37,647 bases of DNA from an uncultured Ruminococcus sp. (GTDB taxonomy: Bacteria > Bacillota > Clostridia > RUG12999), in NCBI GenBank assembly GCA_902784805.1, contig CACZWD010000008.1:1-37647 (forward strand). Direction: 5' to 3'. Shown here piece by piece: positions 1-9,420 of this stretch. Position numbers and translations under genes: made by a program. Within the stretch, counting starts at the first letter, position 1. Each line of letters starts with the position of its first letter. A model generated the notes under the pieces. That model did not search any database and was not told where the DNA came from. It worked only from the letters and a program-made list of their open reading frames with translations.

Positions 1-97
1 CGCGCCGCTCATATACAGCCAAGCGAAAAATCAAAAAAATATTTTTGTTCCCACAATAATAAATTTGCTTGCGTTAGACCGAGTTTGTCAGCACTCT

Positions 98-130
98 GAG
101 CTGCAAGGCATTCCGCCTTGCAGCTCTTTT
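98..130 (+). terminator. Perfect 12-bp hairpin followed by TTTT
   Basis: Arms at 98-109 and 115-126 are perfect inverted repeats (GAGCTGCAAGGC) around a 5-base loop, followed by TTTT at 127-130 on the plus strand. The T-run suits plus-strand transcription arriving from outside the window. On the minus strand no T-run follows, so it is a poorer terminator for the surface-protein gene that ends at 152. Nothing else is recognisable in 1-151. Confidence 0.6.
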
Positions 131-151
131 GTGATATTTATGTTCTAAAAC

Positions 152-2832
152 CTATTTTTTTGTAATAATAACCTGTTTTGTATCCGGTTTCCATTCAACA
201 TTCGAATTAAGAGCTTCCGACACAAACCTAACCGGGCAATACGTTCTGCTGTGTTCAATAAATGCACGAATGTCAAGAACAACCACATTACCGTTTACAT
301 AAGCAACGTTAGAACCGATAAAAATTTCAATTACAACATCATCTCTTTCAATTGTAACCTTTTTAAGGCTGTCATTCCATGAAACCTTTGAGCCAAGCGC
401 TTCGGCAACAAACCTTATCGGAATCATTGTTCTGTCGTTTAAAATCTTTGGAGCAACGTCATTTTCAACTAACTCACCGAATACATAAGCTTCTGTTTCG
501 TCAATTGTAAGAATTATGCTATCCTTATTTTCTTCGTTACCCGAATTATCGCCGCCGTTATCACTTTTAGCTGTCCATTTAGCATAAAGATTAATACTCT
601 TTGTTATCTTGCTGCTAAAGTCATAAAGCTTTGTAAACGATTCTGACGTGTACCAGCCATCAAAGATATAACCTTCTCTTATCGGATCTTCAGGCTCTGA
701 AGCTGTTCCGTTTCTTTTAACCTTCTGCGTCGCAATTTTACTTCCTCCGTTAGTGTTGAATATTACTGAATACAAAGTATTTGAAGAGCCTCCGCTGCCG
801 GATGATGTTCTCTTTGTAAATTCAGCAGTAACAGCTTTATCTGCATCCATTTTAAGTTTAAGTATTTCGCTTGTACCTGCTGTTTCACCATTTACGATCC
901 ATCTGCTGAAGTTATATCCGCTTGCTGCTTCTGCCGTAAGTGTAACAACCACACCTTTAATGAATTTATCTCCGCTTTCAGCACCACTTATGCTGCCGTT
1001 TTGTGAAGAAAACGTAAGCGTAACAATATTTTCGCTTGAAACACTTGTTTCAAATGTATCGCTTTCAAGCTCATAGTTGGCTGCATCATCTCCCTTAAGC
1101 GCAAGACCAGATACCGTTACCGGAGATACTTCTTCACCTATTTCACCAAATGTAAAGGTTGCGCCTTCAAGGTCAAGCTCAACATCATCTTGACCAACTA
1201 TTCCGCTGATTACGGCTGTCATATTGTCGGCGTTAATGCTTGTAATACTTATCTTCGCTTTTGTTATTGTTCCCGTAAGACCTGTCGGCTGTGTAAGCTC
1301 GTATTTGCTTGCATCGGCACCTGTAAGAGTAATATCGCTAAGTGTAACCGTAATATCTTCTCCGGCAGCCGTGCTTGCAAAGTTAGCTGTTATTTCACTA
1401 AAGCTTACATCATCATTACCTACAACGCCGCTAAGCGTTCCGCCCGATACAGTTGCTGTGGTTGTTCCGTCATATGCTTTTTCATCAACGATAAGACCGT
1501 CAATTGTAAGAGCTTTCTTGCCTACATTAAGACTTACAGTGACATCCTGATAAGAGTAGGTCTCGTCATCCGGAAGGTTTACTGTAATTACAGCCGTACC
1601 TACTCCGATAATTGTAATATTCCCATCCGCGTCAACACTTATAACATCACTGCCTCCATCATCAACCGTATACTCAGGGGTTCCCGTAAGTGTTGTTTCG
1701 CCTTCAATTCCCACATTAATTTTAAGGTTGATATCATCACCATAGGTTAAATTATCCGGAAGATTATCAATTGAAGCCGTAAGTTTCTTAACTTCTTTTG
1801 CCGACACGGTAAGGGTACCTTTTGTAAATATTATCTCGTAGTTACCACCTGCGTCAAACGCCGGCTCTGCAACAATGTCATATGTACCTACCGCGTTTTC
1901 ATAATCTTTAACCGTAAGCGTTCCTGCTGTAAAACCTTCGCCTATAATAAAGCTTCCGCTTGTAATCTGATACGTTAATTCAGGCAAACTATCGCCAACT
2001 TTTATTTTCTTGTTGTCAGCTATAACCGCAAGCGCTATCTTTGTAATATTCGCTTTAAGCGTTACTGTTGTTTCAGAAAGCACGTAGTTGCCTGCGCTCG
2101 CTCCTCCAAGAGCAATACCTGTTACGTTAACATTCTTGTTCTCTCCCGCATCTTTATCCTCAAAGCTTGCTGTTGCGCCCGAAAGGTCAACGGTTACATT
2201 ATCCCCGCCAATTACACCGTCTATTGTTCCGCCGCTTACAGTAGCCGCTGTTGTGCCGTCATAAGTTTTATTGCTTGCCGTAATACCTGTTGCAGATACA
2301 ACCTTCGCAAAAATATTTGCTGTTGTCGTAACTGTCTCCGGAACACTATAGTTAGCTGCCTTTGCTCCCTCAAGAGTGAGACTAACCGTAACAGTTTTTC
2401 CGTCACCAACATTTTTATCCACAAATTCACCTGCTGTGTTAACCGTTACATCGTCCAAATTAATTATACCAGTAAAATTTAAATTGCTGATAGTTGCCGT
2501 TTTGTTACCGTCATATTCCTTGTTTTCAGCGCTAACATCAACTATCGTAAGAGTCTTTTTATTTACCGTAAGAACCTGTGTAACAACTGTTTCAGCGTAG
2601 GATTCATCTTCATTAAATGTAGCTGTAAAAGTTGTTTCGCCTGCACCGACAATTGTTACATTGCCGCTTTCATCTATTGTCGCGACGTTTTCATTACTGC
2701 TTGTGTAAGAATCAGATCCTTCGATAAGCGTATAACCCTCATCACCGTATGTTATCGTCTTTGCAGGGTCAACAGTTACATCTCTTTGAGGCTTATCCTC
2801 ATATACGGCTGTAAGTGTAACATCATTATTAC
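152..2832 (-). CDS. C-terminal part of frameshifted surface protein (YDG/MBG/InlB/CuAO-N repeats)
   Basis: This is the downstream part of a gene whose N-terminus is at 2776-3564; joined, they make 1137 codons. The frame is open from about 2850 to the TAG at 152 but has no ATG, GTG or TTG before a TTG at 2458, so it is not an independent gene. In joined numbering the domains are: Ig-like segment (~270-340), YDG-type repeat (~349-420), second YDG repeat (~433-505), MBG-like (~510-592), Ig-like (~594-681), YDG (~691-767), a degenerate YDG lacking the YDG triplet (~769-851), divergent InlB repeat (~855-922), InlB/Flg_new repeat (~930-1001) and a C-terminal copper-amine-oxidase-N stalk domain (~1019-1137, with IPIRFVAEALG and CPVRFVSEALN). 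Such arrays are typical of large secreted adhesins or scaffold proteins of Clostridia; the ligand is unknown. There is no sortase motif and no dockerin. Confidence 0.8.
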
Positions 2833-3564
2833 AGTATAGGTTGCACCTGTAATTTCATTCGTGCCTTCCGACCAGCATTTGAATTTCTTCCCTATTGGCG
2901 GTGTAACTTTGTCTGCCGTAATAAGTGTAAGCACATAACCTGGTACAAGATCAGGAATTATTGTTGCTTCACTTTGCGCAATTGTACCTTCTCCCGCATC
3001 ATATGTTACCGTGTAAGTTGTGGGAGCAGGTGTACCTTTAACACTTACTCCACCAGTAACTAATGTAAAGCCTTCAAAACCTAACAGATTTTCGTTACCG
3101 TTAACTATTTTTTGACCTGCAATATTTGTTACAGTCATTTTACCGTCTTTATCATTGACTTTTGAAACAGATACAGGCAATGTAGAACCCGGTACTGCAT
3201 CATCAGGAACAGTATATGTTAATGTACAAAGAGTGCCATCATCTGATGAACCTTCCAATGTCTTCAAAGATACAACAAAATACTCTTTTGCTAAAGCCGA
3301 TTCACTTGTTCCTGTACTCGCATCACCCAAAACTGTTCCAACCGCATAATTTGTTAATGTAAGTGATGCATCCCTGAGTACATAGAATTTTGCAGATGAT
3401 ATACCGGGATTGTTTTGTATATAAACTGTAAGATTCACAGTTTCTCCCGGGTCAGCCTCTACTGTTGAAACCCCTATGGTAGGTGCGCCATCAGCGTAAG
3501 CAACAACCATAAATGTCGATAACAATATCAACATCAATAATAATGAAATGATTTTTTTTAACAT
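2776..3564 (-). CDS. N-terminal part of frameshifted surface protein (signal peptide + cohesin-like domain)
   Basis: This frame starts at an ATG behind AAGGAGG (spacing ~10) and encodes a clear signal peptide (MLKKIISLLLMLILLSTFMV, cleavage near AYA-DG). A cohesin-like beta domain follows at ~28-150 (VEADPGETVNLTVYIQNNPG, then TLCTLTYTVPDDAVPGS), then an InlB-type segment from ~185 (TVTYDAGEGTI, FKCWSEG). The last ~20 residues (IMMLHLQPYMRISLKEM) are out of frame. Moving back one base after TYTV at about 2830 gives TYTVNNDVTLTAVYEDKPQ, which runs into the 152-2832 frame. The two are therefore one gene broken by a missing base, through real mutation or sequence error. It lies 42 bases after another cohesin-type pseudogene, probably in one operon. 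Confidence 0.85.
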   Translation of the reverse strand: MLKKIISLLLMLILLSTFMVVAYADGAPTIGVSTVEADPGETVNLTVYIQNNPGISSAKFYVLRDASLTLTNYAVGTVLGDASTGTSESALAKEYFVVSLKTLEGSSDDGTLCTLTYTVPDDAVPGSTLPVSVSKVNDKDGKMTVTNIAGQKIVNGNENLLGFEGFTLVTGGVSVKGTPAPTTYTVTYDAGEGTIAQSEATIIPDLVPGYVLTLITADKVTPPIGKKFKCWSEGTNEITGATYTVIMMLHLQPYMRISLKEM

Positions 3565-3606
3565 ATTAAATATTCCTCCTTAATATATACTTATTTTTTT
3601 AACCCA

Positions 3607-4022
3607 TTACCACCCATCAGCTTCAAGATAATGCTCCCCATCTGCTTCGGCAAAGCTTGGAATCATCGTACTGTTGCCAGTAGTAGCACCCCGCTACGAT
3701 TGTAAAATCAAGTGTTATTATCGTACCATATACCGCTGTTGTTTTTACCGACGCAATAAATATTGTGCCTGTGAAAATTCTTACCACTTCGGCACCAACC
3801 CGTAAATACTGTCATATGTAACTTTAAATACACCGTTTGTGATTCCGCTACCTGTTAAAATAACAGGGGCTGCTGAGCTGTCTTTGGCTTCACCGCTTAC
3901 TATGCCTACTGCAATCGTAGCGCAATCATCAGCCAAAGCTACTGCTGCTATGACCATTACCATTAAGCACTCTAAGAGCACACTGAGGCTTCTTTTTACT
4001 ATGTTTTTAAATTTGTTCTCAT
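3607..4022 (-). pseudogene. Small secreted cohesin-type protein broken by three frameshifts
   Basis: An ATG at 4022 follows an excellent ribosome site (AAGGAGG), yet its frame stops after seven codons. Three single-base shifts restore about 138 codons. A base is missing right after the start (giving MKNKFKNIVKRSLSVLLEC). Another is missing near 3798 (SIYG-VGAEVV). One is extra, or two are missing, near 3692 in a GGGG run (TIVAG-ATTGNSTMIPSFAE). The reconstruction has a signal peptide (VMVIAAVALADD) and one cohesin-like domain (TIAVGIVSGEAKDS, GVFKVTYDS, YGTIITLDFTIVAG). It ends at the TAA at 3607, just ahead of the large cohesin/YDG gene. The frame between 3781 and 3981 alone would give a 66-residue fragment and should not be read as a gene. 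Confidence 0.7.
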
Positions 4023-4219
4023 TTTTAATTCCTCCTTACTCACATAAATTACTTTTACAAGGAAAAGCCTTTTTATTAAACCTTTAAACTTTAAATCATT
4101 CCTTTTAAAGAACTTTTCCCCGCTAATTTTTCATATTTATTATAAATTATAAATAAATATTTTTAATATCAATAAAAAATATTAATTTAAAAAAACGTAA
4201 TATTTGGTAATATATAATA

Positions 4220-4519
4220 TTATGAGGTTATTTCTTCTATCATTTTTTCAAGCTCATACTTGTCATCAGCAAAAATACCTTTTTTTAATTCTGCCGCAAG
4301 CTTATCCGGCATATCAAAAATGTTTGCCTCTTTTATATTTTTTTCAAAGGTTTCACCCTCCCCACCGACTTTGTAAACATTAATGCTTTTACCTTCCATA
4401 CGAACAATATAGCCACTTTTTACATCATCTTCTGTTTTTGGTTGCTGTACCGATATACCAATTCCCATAAAAAAGCCAAGAACAAAAACACAAAAAACTC
4501 CTGCAATAAACCTGCTCAT
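4220..4519 (-). CDS. BofC C-terminal-domain-like membrane-anchored protein
   Basis: The product is about 99 residues. One N-terminal membrane segment (FIAGVFCVFVLGFFMGIGIS) is followed by a small outside domain. The domain begins GYIVRMEGKSINVYK and ends with LKKGIFADDKYELEKMIEEI-TS. This matches the pattern of the BofC C-terminal domain (a short 'G-x-V-x-x-x-x-G-x-I-x-V' strand, then a 'L-x-x-G-I ... E-E-L-x-x-L-I-E-D-x-T-S' helix), known from the forespore signalling protein BofC of Bacillus. Assignment is by pattern only. I chose the ATG at 4519 because AAGGAA lies upstream of it; the upstream ATG at 4549 (10 residues longer) has no ribosome site. It is divergent from the operon at 4718. 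Confidence 0.55.
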   Translation of the reverse strand: MSRFIAGVFCVFVLGFFMGIGISVQQPKTEDDVKSGYIVRMEGKSINVYKVGGEGETFEKNIKEANIFDMPDKLAAELKKGIFADDKYELEKMIEEITS

Positions 4520-4648
4520 CTGTATAATTAATTCCTTCCCATTAAACAACTTATTAATTTTTAATATATGTATATATTATAAATTATAATATATAGCTAC
4601 AAATCTTCTACTAATATTTACACAAAAATAAAAAATATACCTGCGCCA

Positions 4649-4677
4649 TTGACTTTTAAAATAAATAATGGTAAAAT
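4649..4677 (+). promoter_or_regulatory. Sigma-A-type promoter for the 4718 operon
   Basis: TTGACT (4649-4654), a 17-base spacer and TAAAAT (4672-4677), about 40 bases before the start codon at 4718. Confidence 0.65.
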
Positions 4678-4717
4678 ATATTTGTGAATAAAAAAATTTT
4701 TAAACGAGGCAAAATAT

Positions 4718-6097
4718 ATGAATAAACGACTGTTATCGTTTTTTATTTCCATATTGCTCATATTCGGCGCAGGTTTTGCTGCATTTGCCGGAAATGAAGA
4801 AATATCGGTTTATATTGACGGAAAATATTTAAAAACCGACGTTTTGCCGATAAATTCGGACGGCAGGCTGCTTGCTCCCGCAAGAGCTTTTTCAGAGGCT
4901 CTAGGAGCCGCAGTTTATTGGGACAGTGAACTAAAACAAATCACAATAAAAAAAGATGATATTAATATCGCTTTGCATATAGGCAGCAAAACTGCTTATA
5001 TAAATAAAAATGCTTTTACGCTTGACGCCGCACCGCAATCAGAAAACGGAATAACCTTTCTTCCGCTTCGGTTTATTGTGGAAAACCTCGGATATAACGT
5101 CCGTTACAATCCCGAAAAGCCGGCTGTAATAATAAGCCGCGGCGACAGCCCTGTTATGTCTATGCATTTTCTCGATGTCGGTCAGGGCGACAGCATATTT
5201 GTTATCTTACCCGACGGGGAAACAATGCTTGTTGACGGCGGAAATTCCGAAAACGGCAAAATGATTGCGAATTATATCAGGGCAAATTCTTCAGGCTCTG
5301 TTGATTATCTTGTTGCCACACATCCTCATTCCGACCATATAGGCGGCTTGCCGTTTGTTATAAAAGAAATAGGGGCGAAAAAATATTATATGCCCGGTAT
5401 TTCTCAAAATACGCAGATTTTTCAAAGTCTGATTACGGAAATCAATAACAGAAACGCCGAAATAACTACTGCAAAAGCCGGAGTGACCGTTACCGAAAGC
5501 GAGAATTTTTCCGTGAAATTTTTAGCTCCCAAAAGAGATAATTATAAAAATATAAATGATTTTTCAGCTGTCATTATGATAACTTACGGCAACAGACGTT
5601 TTCTTTTAACCGGCGACGCGGAAACCGTTTCCGAAAAAGAAATGGTAAATGACAGGCAGCTTGACATTAAAGCTGATGTTTTAAAGGTCGGTCATCATGG
5701 TTCGACAACATCAACCTCGCCAGCCTTTCTCGCAAAAGTCAACCCTTCCGTATCGGTTATAAGCGTGGGAGAAAATAACGCCTACAATTTACCGGATAAT
5801 ATAATACTGTCCCGTCTTAAGCTTTACGGAAGTGAAATCTACCGCACCGATATTTCGGGAACAATCACTGTTTTCTCTGACGGTGAAAGCCTTGACGTGA
5901 AAACAAAGACCGATGATACGGCAGACAAAACCGAAGCAGTAACACCGGCAACAACCGTTTATGTAACAAAAAGCGGCAAGAAATATCATTTGAAGGATTG
6001 TCCTGCAATAAAAAACAGCGAAAACTTAAGCCCGTTATCTTTCGATGAGGCGGCGAAAAAATATTCACCGTGCGGTATATGTAAACCTGCCGCATAA
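4718..6097 (+). CDS. Secreted ComEC-like metallo-beta-lactamase with CuAO-N stalk and C-terminal zinc ribbon
   Basis: The 459-residue protein has a signal peptide (1-24, ending AAFAG), a copper-amine-oxidase-N domain (~30-142), a ComEC/Rec2-type metallo-beta-lactamase domain (~148-390) and an Ada-type metal-binding segment (~412-459). The metal site is complete: H202-P-H204-S-D206-H207, then FLLTGDAE, then VGHH at 325-327. The C-terminal ligands look like H424, C428, C452 and C455 (YHLKDCP, PCGICKP). ComEC itself is a membrane channel; stand-alone secreted relatives of its hydrolase domain are common in Firmicutes and are thought to act on nucleic acids or phosphodiesters, but the substrate is not proven. 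It is the first gene of an operon with the genes at 6114 and 8593. Confidence 0.85.
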   Translation: MNKRLLSFFISILLIFGAGFAAFAGNEEISVYIDGKYLKTDVLPINSDGRLLAPARAFSEALGAAVYWDSELKQITIKKDDINIALHIGSKTAYINKNAFTLDAAPQSENGITFLPLRFIVENLGYNVRYNPEKPAVIISRGDSPVMSMHFLDVGQGDSIFVILPDGETMLVDGGNSENGKMIANYIRANSSGSVDYLVATHPHSDHIGGLPFVIKEIGAKKYYMPGISQNTQIFQSLITEINNRNAEITTAKAGVTVTESENFSVKFLAPKRDNYKNINDFSAVIMITYGNRRFLLTGDAETVSEKEMVNDRQLDIKADVLKVGHHGSTTSTSPAFLAKVNPSVSVISVGENNAYNLPDNIILSRLKLYGSEIYRTDISGTITVFSDGESLDVKTKTDDTADKTEAVTPATTVYVTKSGKKYHLKDCPAIKNSENLSPLSFDEAAKKYSPCGICKPAA

Positions 6098-6113
6098 GAA
6101 ATCCGGAGGAAAT

Positions 6114-8573
6114 ATGAAAAAAACTTTTTTTATTACACTTTTTTTAATTTTTTTCGCTTCTGTCTGCCTTGCGGCGAATGTTCCGGAGCTGAATTTCACC
6201 CCTGCGCCGGGCGGAAAATACATATATTCCAACAACAGAGAATTTATTTTCCGCAGTGACCTGGCGGACAATTCCAACCGCGAGCCGCGCTATATTATGT
6301 CAAACGAAAATCTTTTGCCGGACGAATATACTCTTTTTGCTTCTCACGTAAACCATACCGAGGAACGCGGCTACTGGGGTGAACTTCTCGGAAGGGGCTT
6401 TGATATTGAGCTTGACGTCATATTTAAAGCAAAAGAAGATACTGTTATAAATATTTCGTCTCTTGGCTTTGAAGTTCCGGACAATGTTCATTTTTATATT
6501 GATGGAAAAGAATATACCGATGAGCGTGACTGGGGCTGTTTTACCGCATGGGCAAGCTATCTCGGCAAGGAAATACGTCAGCTTGATTCCGATATAAAAT
6601 ACACGCCCGTTCCTTTTGAGCCTTTAACCTTTGAAATCAAAGCTGGCGAATCGCGTTGGCTGAGTGAATTTATACCAAACTACCGTGAAGTGCCTCTTTG
6701 GCGTCCCGTACATATAATAAGTGATTTTAAAATAATATCCGGCTGTGCCGACGTGAATGTAGCGGCTGTGCGCTCAACAGGCACTCCCGGTGACAGAAGC
6801 CGTGTAAGCGCAAATGTCGGTTTTGGCTCGTTTGTGCCTCAATACGAAATGAAAGGTGTTGCGGACTCAAAAAATCAAGTAGATTCATATATAGAGTTTA
6901 CACTCGACAATTCTTCCATAAACACAAAGCTTCCCTTAAAGGTATTTAACAGGTATGCTCCGGACGGCAAAGAAGTTACAACTTGGTTTACCAATTTAAA
7001 TCCCACCTCCGATGTATGGAATAAGGACAACATTGCCGAAAGCTGTATGCTCGGATTTAACTATAAAGATGAATCGAAGAAGAAATATTACGGCAAAGGC
7101 GTTAAAGATGAGGATAAGGACGGCGTATGGCATTTTGACACCTTGCACGCTCTCGCGACTTCTTATGTAAAAGGGCTTGGATATACAAAACGTAACTTTG
7201 TACCTAATTTTGAAATTGAAGAATACGTCCCCGAGGATTACTGCAATTCTCTCGGAAACTACGGTGTTTTACAAAATTATCATATTACGCTTACAAATAC
7301 GGCATACACCGATATGTGGTTCAACTATCAGCTCAATACCGCCGCGAACAATCTTATAATTTTAAGTGATGAAAACGGCAATATCTTTGACGGATACCCT
7401 CTTACAAAAGGGAAGTCCGCAAAAAAAGAAATTGATACCCTTACAAATATTAAAATTCCTGCGCAGCAGACCGTTAAGTTTACGCTTACCGTTATTTTAA
7501 CAACAAATCATGTCGGCGGCATGGAAAACACATTTTATATAAGCGACTCGCCGAGCGTTGTAACCTCTTATAACTCAAACAGAATATATAATGTCAAAGA
7601 CTCCTTATATACAGGTAAAGAATATTTAAAATGGAATGACGGAAAACTGTACTTTTCATATGATAAAAAAGATTGGCAGGAAAAAGCCGTTCCGCCGGAA
7701 ACCGCCGGAATTTTCAATACCGTCTGGAATGAAATCAAGCTTACCTGGACAGGCAGCGGTTATATAGCGAACAATGTGCAGTACAGCGGTATCCCCTACT
7801 ATCTTGTACGTGATTTATACCGTGACGTATGGTGCTTTGATGAAAATTTAAATATTATTTCAAAAAACAATTTCGGAATATATATAACGCAGTCTTCTGG
7901 CGCTTTCGGGCATTACTATATCAAAGCGGGAACAAACTTTATATCAAGTGACGGCACCGACTGGGCTGTTTTTGACGGTAACTTTTCACTTCCCTGCTAT
8001 AACGGCGGTAAATTCGCGGCTTCAATGAAAGACGGCAGAGTATGGCTAAGCGAAAACGGAACCGATTTTTTTGAAGTCGTATATGAAAACAATAAGCCTC
8101 CGTACATTGATTCTCTCGGTGATATTTATTATTATACCGAAGGAGAAACTGTTTACGTTTCGGCAAACGGTCTTTACTGGAACAAAGCAGAAAGTCCCGT
8201 TGATATTGAAAAAATAGGCAGAGATAAAGAAAATCTTTTGATAAACGACAAAATATCCGTTAAATTACCTCCGCTCGATAAGGAAGCTTGCGGAGCGCTG
8301 TATGACGGAAAATATTTAGGCTTTAAGGAGTCTCCTTTAAATATAGGCGACGTGTATTTTGTCCCGCTCCGCTGTTTTTCGGTTCTTTCGGGGCTTCCGT
8401 TAAGATGGGATTCCGACACCAAAACTGCAAACCTCTTTACAGCCGGAAAAACTTATAGCTTTACAGACGGCGCGTATTATACCGCAGATGACGAAACCAT
8501 CTACTGTGACGGTATTGTAACAGTTGGCGGAACCATGTATATTCCTATAAATATAATTAAAGATATAAAATAA
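6114..8573 (+). CDS. Uncharacterised large secreted protein with C-terminal CuAO-N stalk domain
   Basis: The start is the ATG at 6114 behind GGAGG (6106-6110), giving 819 residues; the frame is open further upstream, but that would overlap the preceding gene. It has a signal peptide (MKKTFFITLFLIFFASVCLA). Residues ~20-480 form a beta-rich region I do not recognise (for example DVIFKAKEDTVINISSLGFE, FEIKAGESRWLSEFIPNY). Residues ~500-740 are a repetitive WND/YVSxNGxxW-type region reminiscent of beta-propeller blades (DGTDWAVFDG, SENGTDFFEVVYE, VSANGLYWNKAE). The last ~75 residues are a copper-amine-oxidase-N-like stalk (FVPLRCFSVLSGLPLRWDSD). No catalytic motif is evident. It sits 16 bases after the metallo-beta-lactamase gene, so the two are co-transcribed and probably share the cell surface. 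Confidence 0.8.
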   Translation: MKKTFFITLFLIFFASVCLAANVPELNFTPAPGGKYIYSNNREFIFRSDLADNSNREPRYIMSNENLLPDEYTLFASHVNHTEERGYWGELLGRGFDIELDVIFKAKEDTVINISSLGFEVPDNVHFYIDGKEYTDERDWGCFTAWASYLGKEIRQLDSDIKYTPVPFEPLTFEIKAGESRWLSEFIPNYREVPLWRPVHIISDFKIISGCADVNVAAVRSTGTPGDRSRVSANVGFGSFVPQYEMKGVADSKNQVDSYIEFTLDNSSINTKLPLKVFNRYAPDGKEVTTWFTNLNPTSDVWNKDNIAESCMLGFNYKDESKKKYYGKGVKDEDKDGVWHFDTLHALATSYVKGLGYTKRNFVPNFEIEEYVPEDYCNSLGNYGVLQNYHITLTNTAYTDMWFNYQLNTAANNLIILSDENGNIFDGYPLTKGKSAKKEIDTLTNIKIPAQQTVKFTLTVILTTNHVGGMENTFYISDSPSVVTSYNSNRIYNVKDSLYTGKEYLKWNDGKLYFSYDKKDWQEKAVPPETAGIFNTVWNEIKLTWTGSGYIANNVQYSGIPYYLVRDLYRDVWCFDENLNIISKNNFGIYITQSSGAFGHYYIKAGTNFISSDGTDWAVFDGNFSLPCYNGGKFAASMKDGRVWLSENGTDFFEVVYENNKPPYIDSLGDIYYYTEGETVYVSANGLYWNKAESPVDIEKIGRDKENLLINDKISVKLPPLDKEACGALYDGKYLGFKESPLNIGDVYFVPLRCFSVLSGLPLRWDSDTKTANLFTAGKTYSFTDGAYYTADDETIYCDGIVTVGGTMYIPINIIKDIK

Positions 8574-8592
8574 ATACGGAGGATTATATAAA

Positions 8593-9393
8593 ATGAACAT
8601 TCTCGACTTATTGAAAAACGAAAATGAAAAACCCTTGGACGTATTAAAAACCGACGGCGGATTCTGCGGCATTTTCCGCACAATCGGCTGCGTCGGCGAC
8701 AGCCTTTCTTCTGGAGAAATGGAATCGCTTAACGAAAAAAACGAAAAAGGCTACCACGATTATTTTGAATATTCCTGGGGACAGTATATCGCGAGAAACT
8801 GCGGCCTTACGGTATATAACTTTTCAAAAGGCGGTATGACGGCTAAAGAATACTGCGAAAGCTTTGCTGAGGCTAACAATTTCTGGTCGCCCGTTAAAGC
8901 GTGTCAGGCGTATATTATAGCGCTCGGCGTGAACGATATATCAAAATGCGGTACCGAACTCGGCAGTACAGACGATATTGATTTATCCGATTATAAAAAC
9001 AACAAAGAGTCATTTACAGGTTATTACGCGATGATAATTCAGCGTCTTAAAGAAATTCAGCCGAAAGCGCGCTTTTTCCTTATGACTATACCGCAGGGAA
9101 GCAAAGACGAAAAAAGAAAGGAAGCCGAGGACCTCCACCGTAAAATTCTTTACGAATTGGCAGATTTGTTTGAATATACTTATGTCCTTGATATGAGACA
9201 ATACGCGCCCGTAATTGATGATGAATATAAAAAACTGTTCTTTCTCGGCGGACATATGAATGCCGCAGGGTATATTTTAGCCGCCCGTATGACAGAAACT
9301 TATATAGATTATATAATAAGACACAATATGGAGGATTTCGCCCAAACCGCGTTTATCGGAACACCGTTTCATAACTGCGGAGTAAAATGGTAA
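8593..9393 (+). CDS. SGNH/GDSL-family hydrolase
   Basis: The 266-residue protein has block I (CVGDSLSSGE, Ser37), block III (GVND, Asn114) and a block-V-like histidine (GGHMNAAGY, His221). The residue three before that histidine is Leu218, where SGNH enzymes usually carry Asp (DxxH), so the triad may be atypical or use another acid. There is no signal peptide, which contrasts with the two secreted products upstream. SGNH enzymes are esterases or deacetylases, often acting on acylated carbohydrates; the substrate here is unknown. The start at 8593 follows GGAGG with good spacing, 19 bases after the previous gene, so it closes the operon. Confidence 0.8.
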   Translation: MNILDLLKNENEKPLDVLKTDGGFCGIFRTIGCVGDSLSSGEMESLNEKNEKGYHDYFEYSWGQYIARNCGLTVYNFSKGGMTAKEYCESFAEANNFWSPVKACQAYIIALGVNDISKCGTELGSTDDIDLSDYKNNKESFTGYYAMIIQRLKEIQPKARFFLMTIPQGSKDEKRKEAEDLHRKILYELADLFEYTYVLDMRQYAPVIDDEYKKLFFLGGHMNAAGYILAARMTETYIDYIIRHNMEDFAQTAFIGTPFHNCGVKW

Positions 9394-9420
9394 GATTTAA
9401 CGGCATTTTGCCGTGGGAAT

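Noticed and set aside
753..1750. Three overlapping plus-strand frames of 107-186 residues
   Set aside because: They lie antisense to the repeat-rich surface protein, lack ribosome sites and mirror its codon pattern.
2825..2840. Programmed -1 ribosomal frameshift in the surface-protein gene
   Set aside because: No slippery heptamer is present and no stimulatory stem could be seen; a lost base explains it better.
4023..4219. c-di-GMP or other riboswitch upstream of the cohesin genes
   Set aside because: The 5' leader has AT-rich repeats and a loose GGAAAAG/CTTTTCC pairing but none of the conserved bases of known classes.
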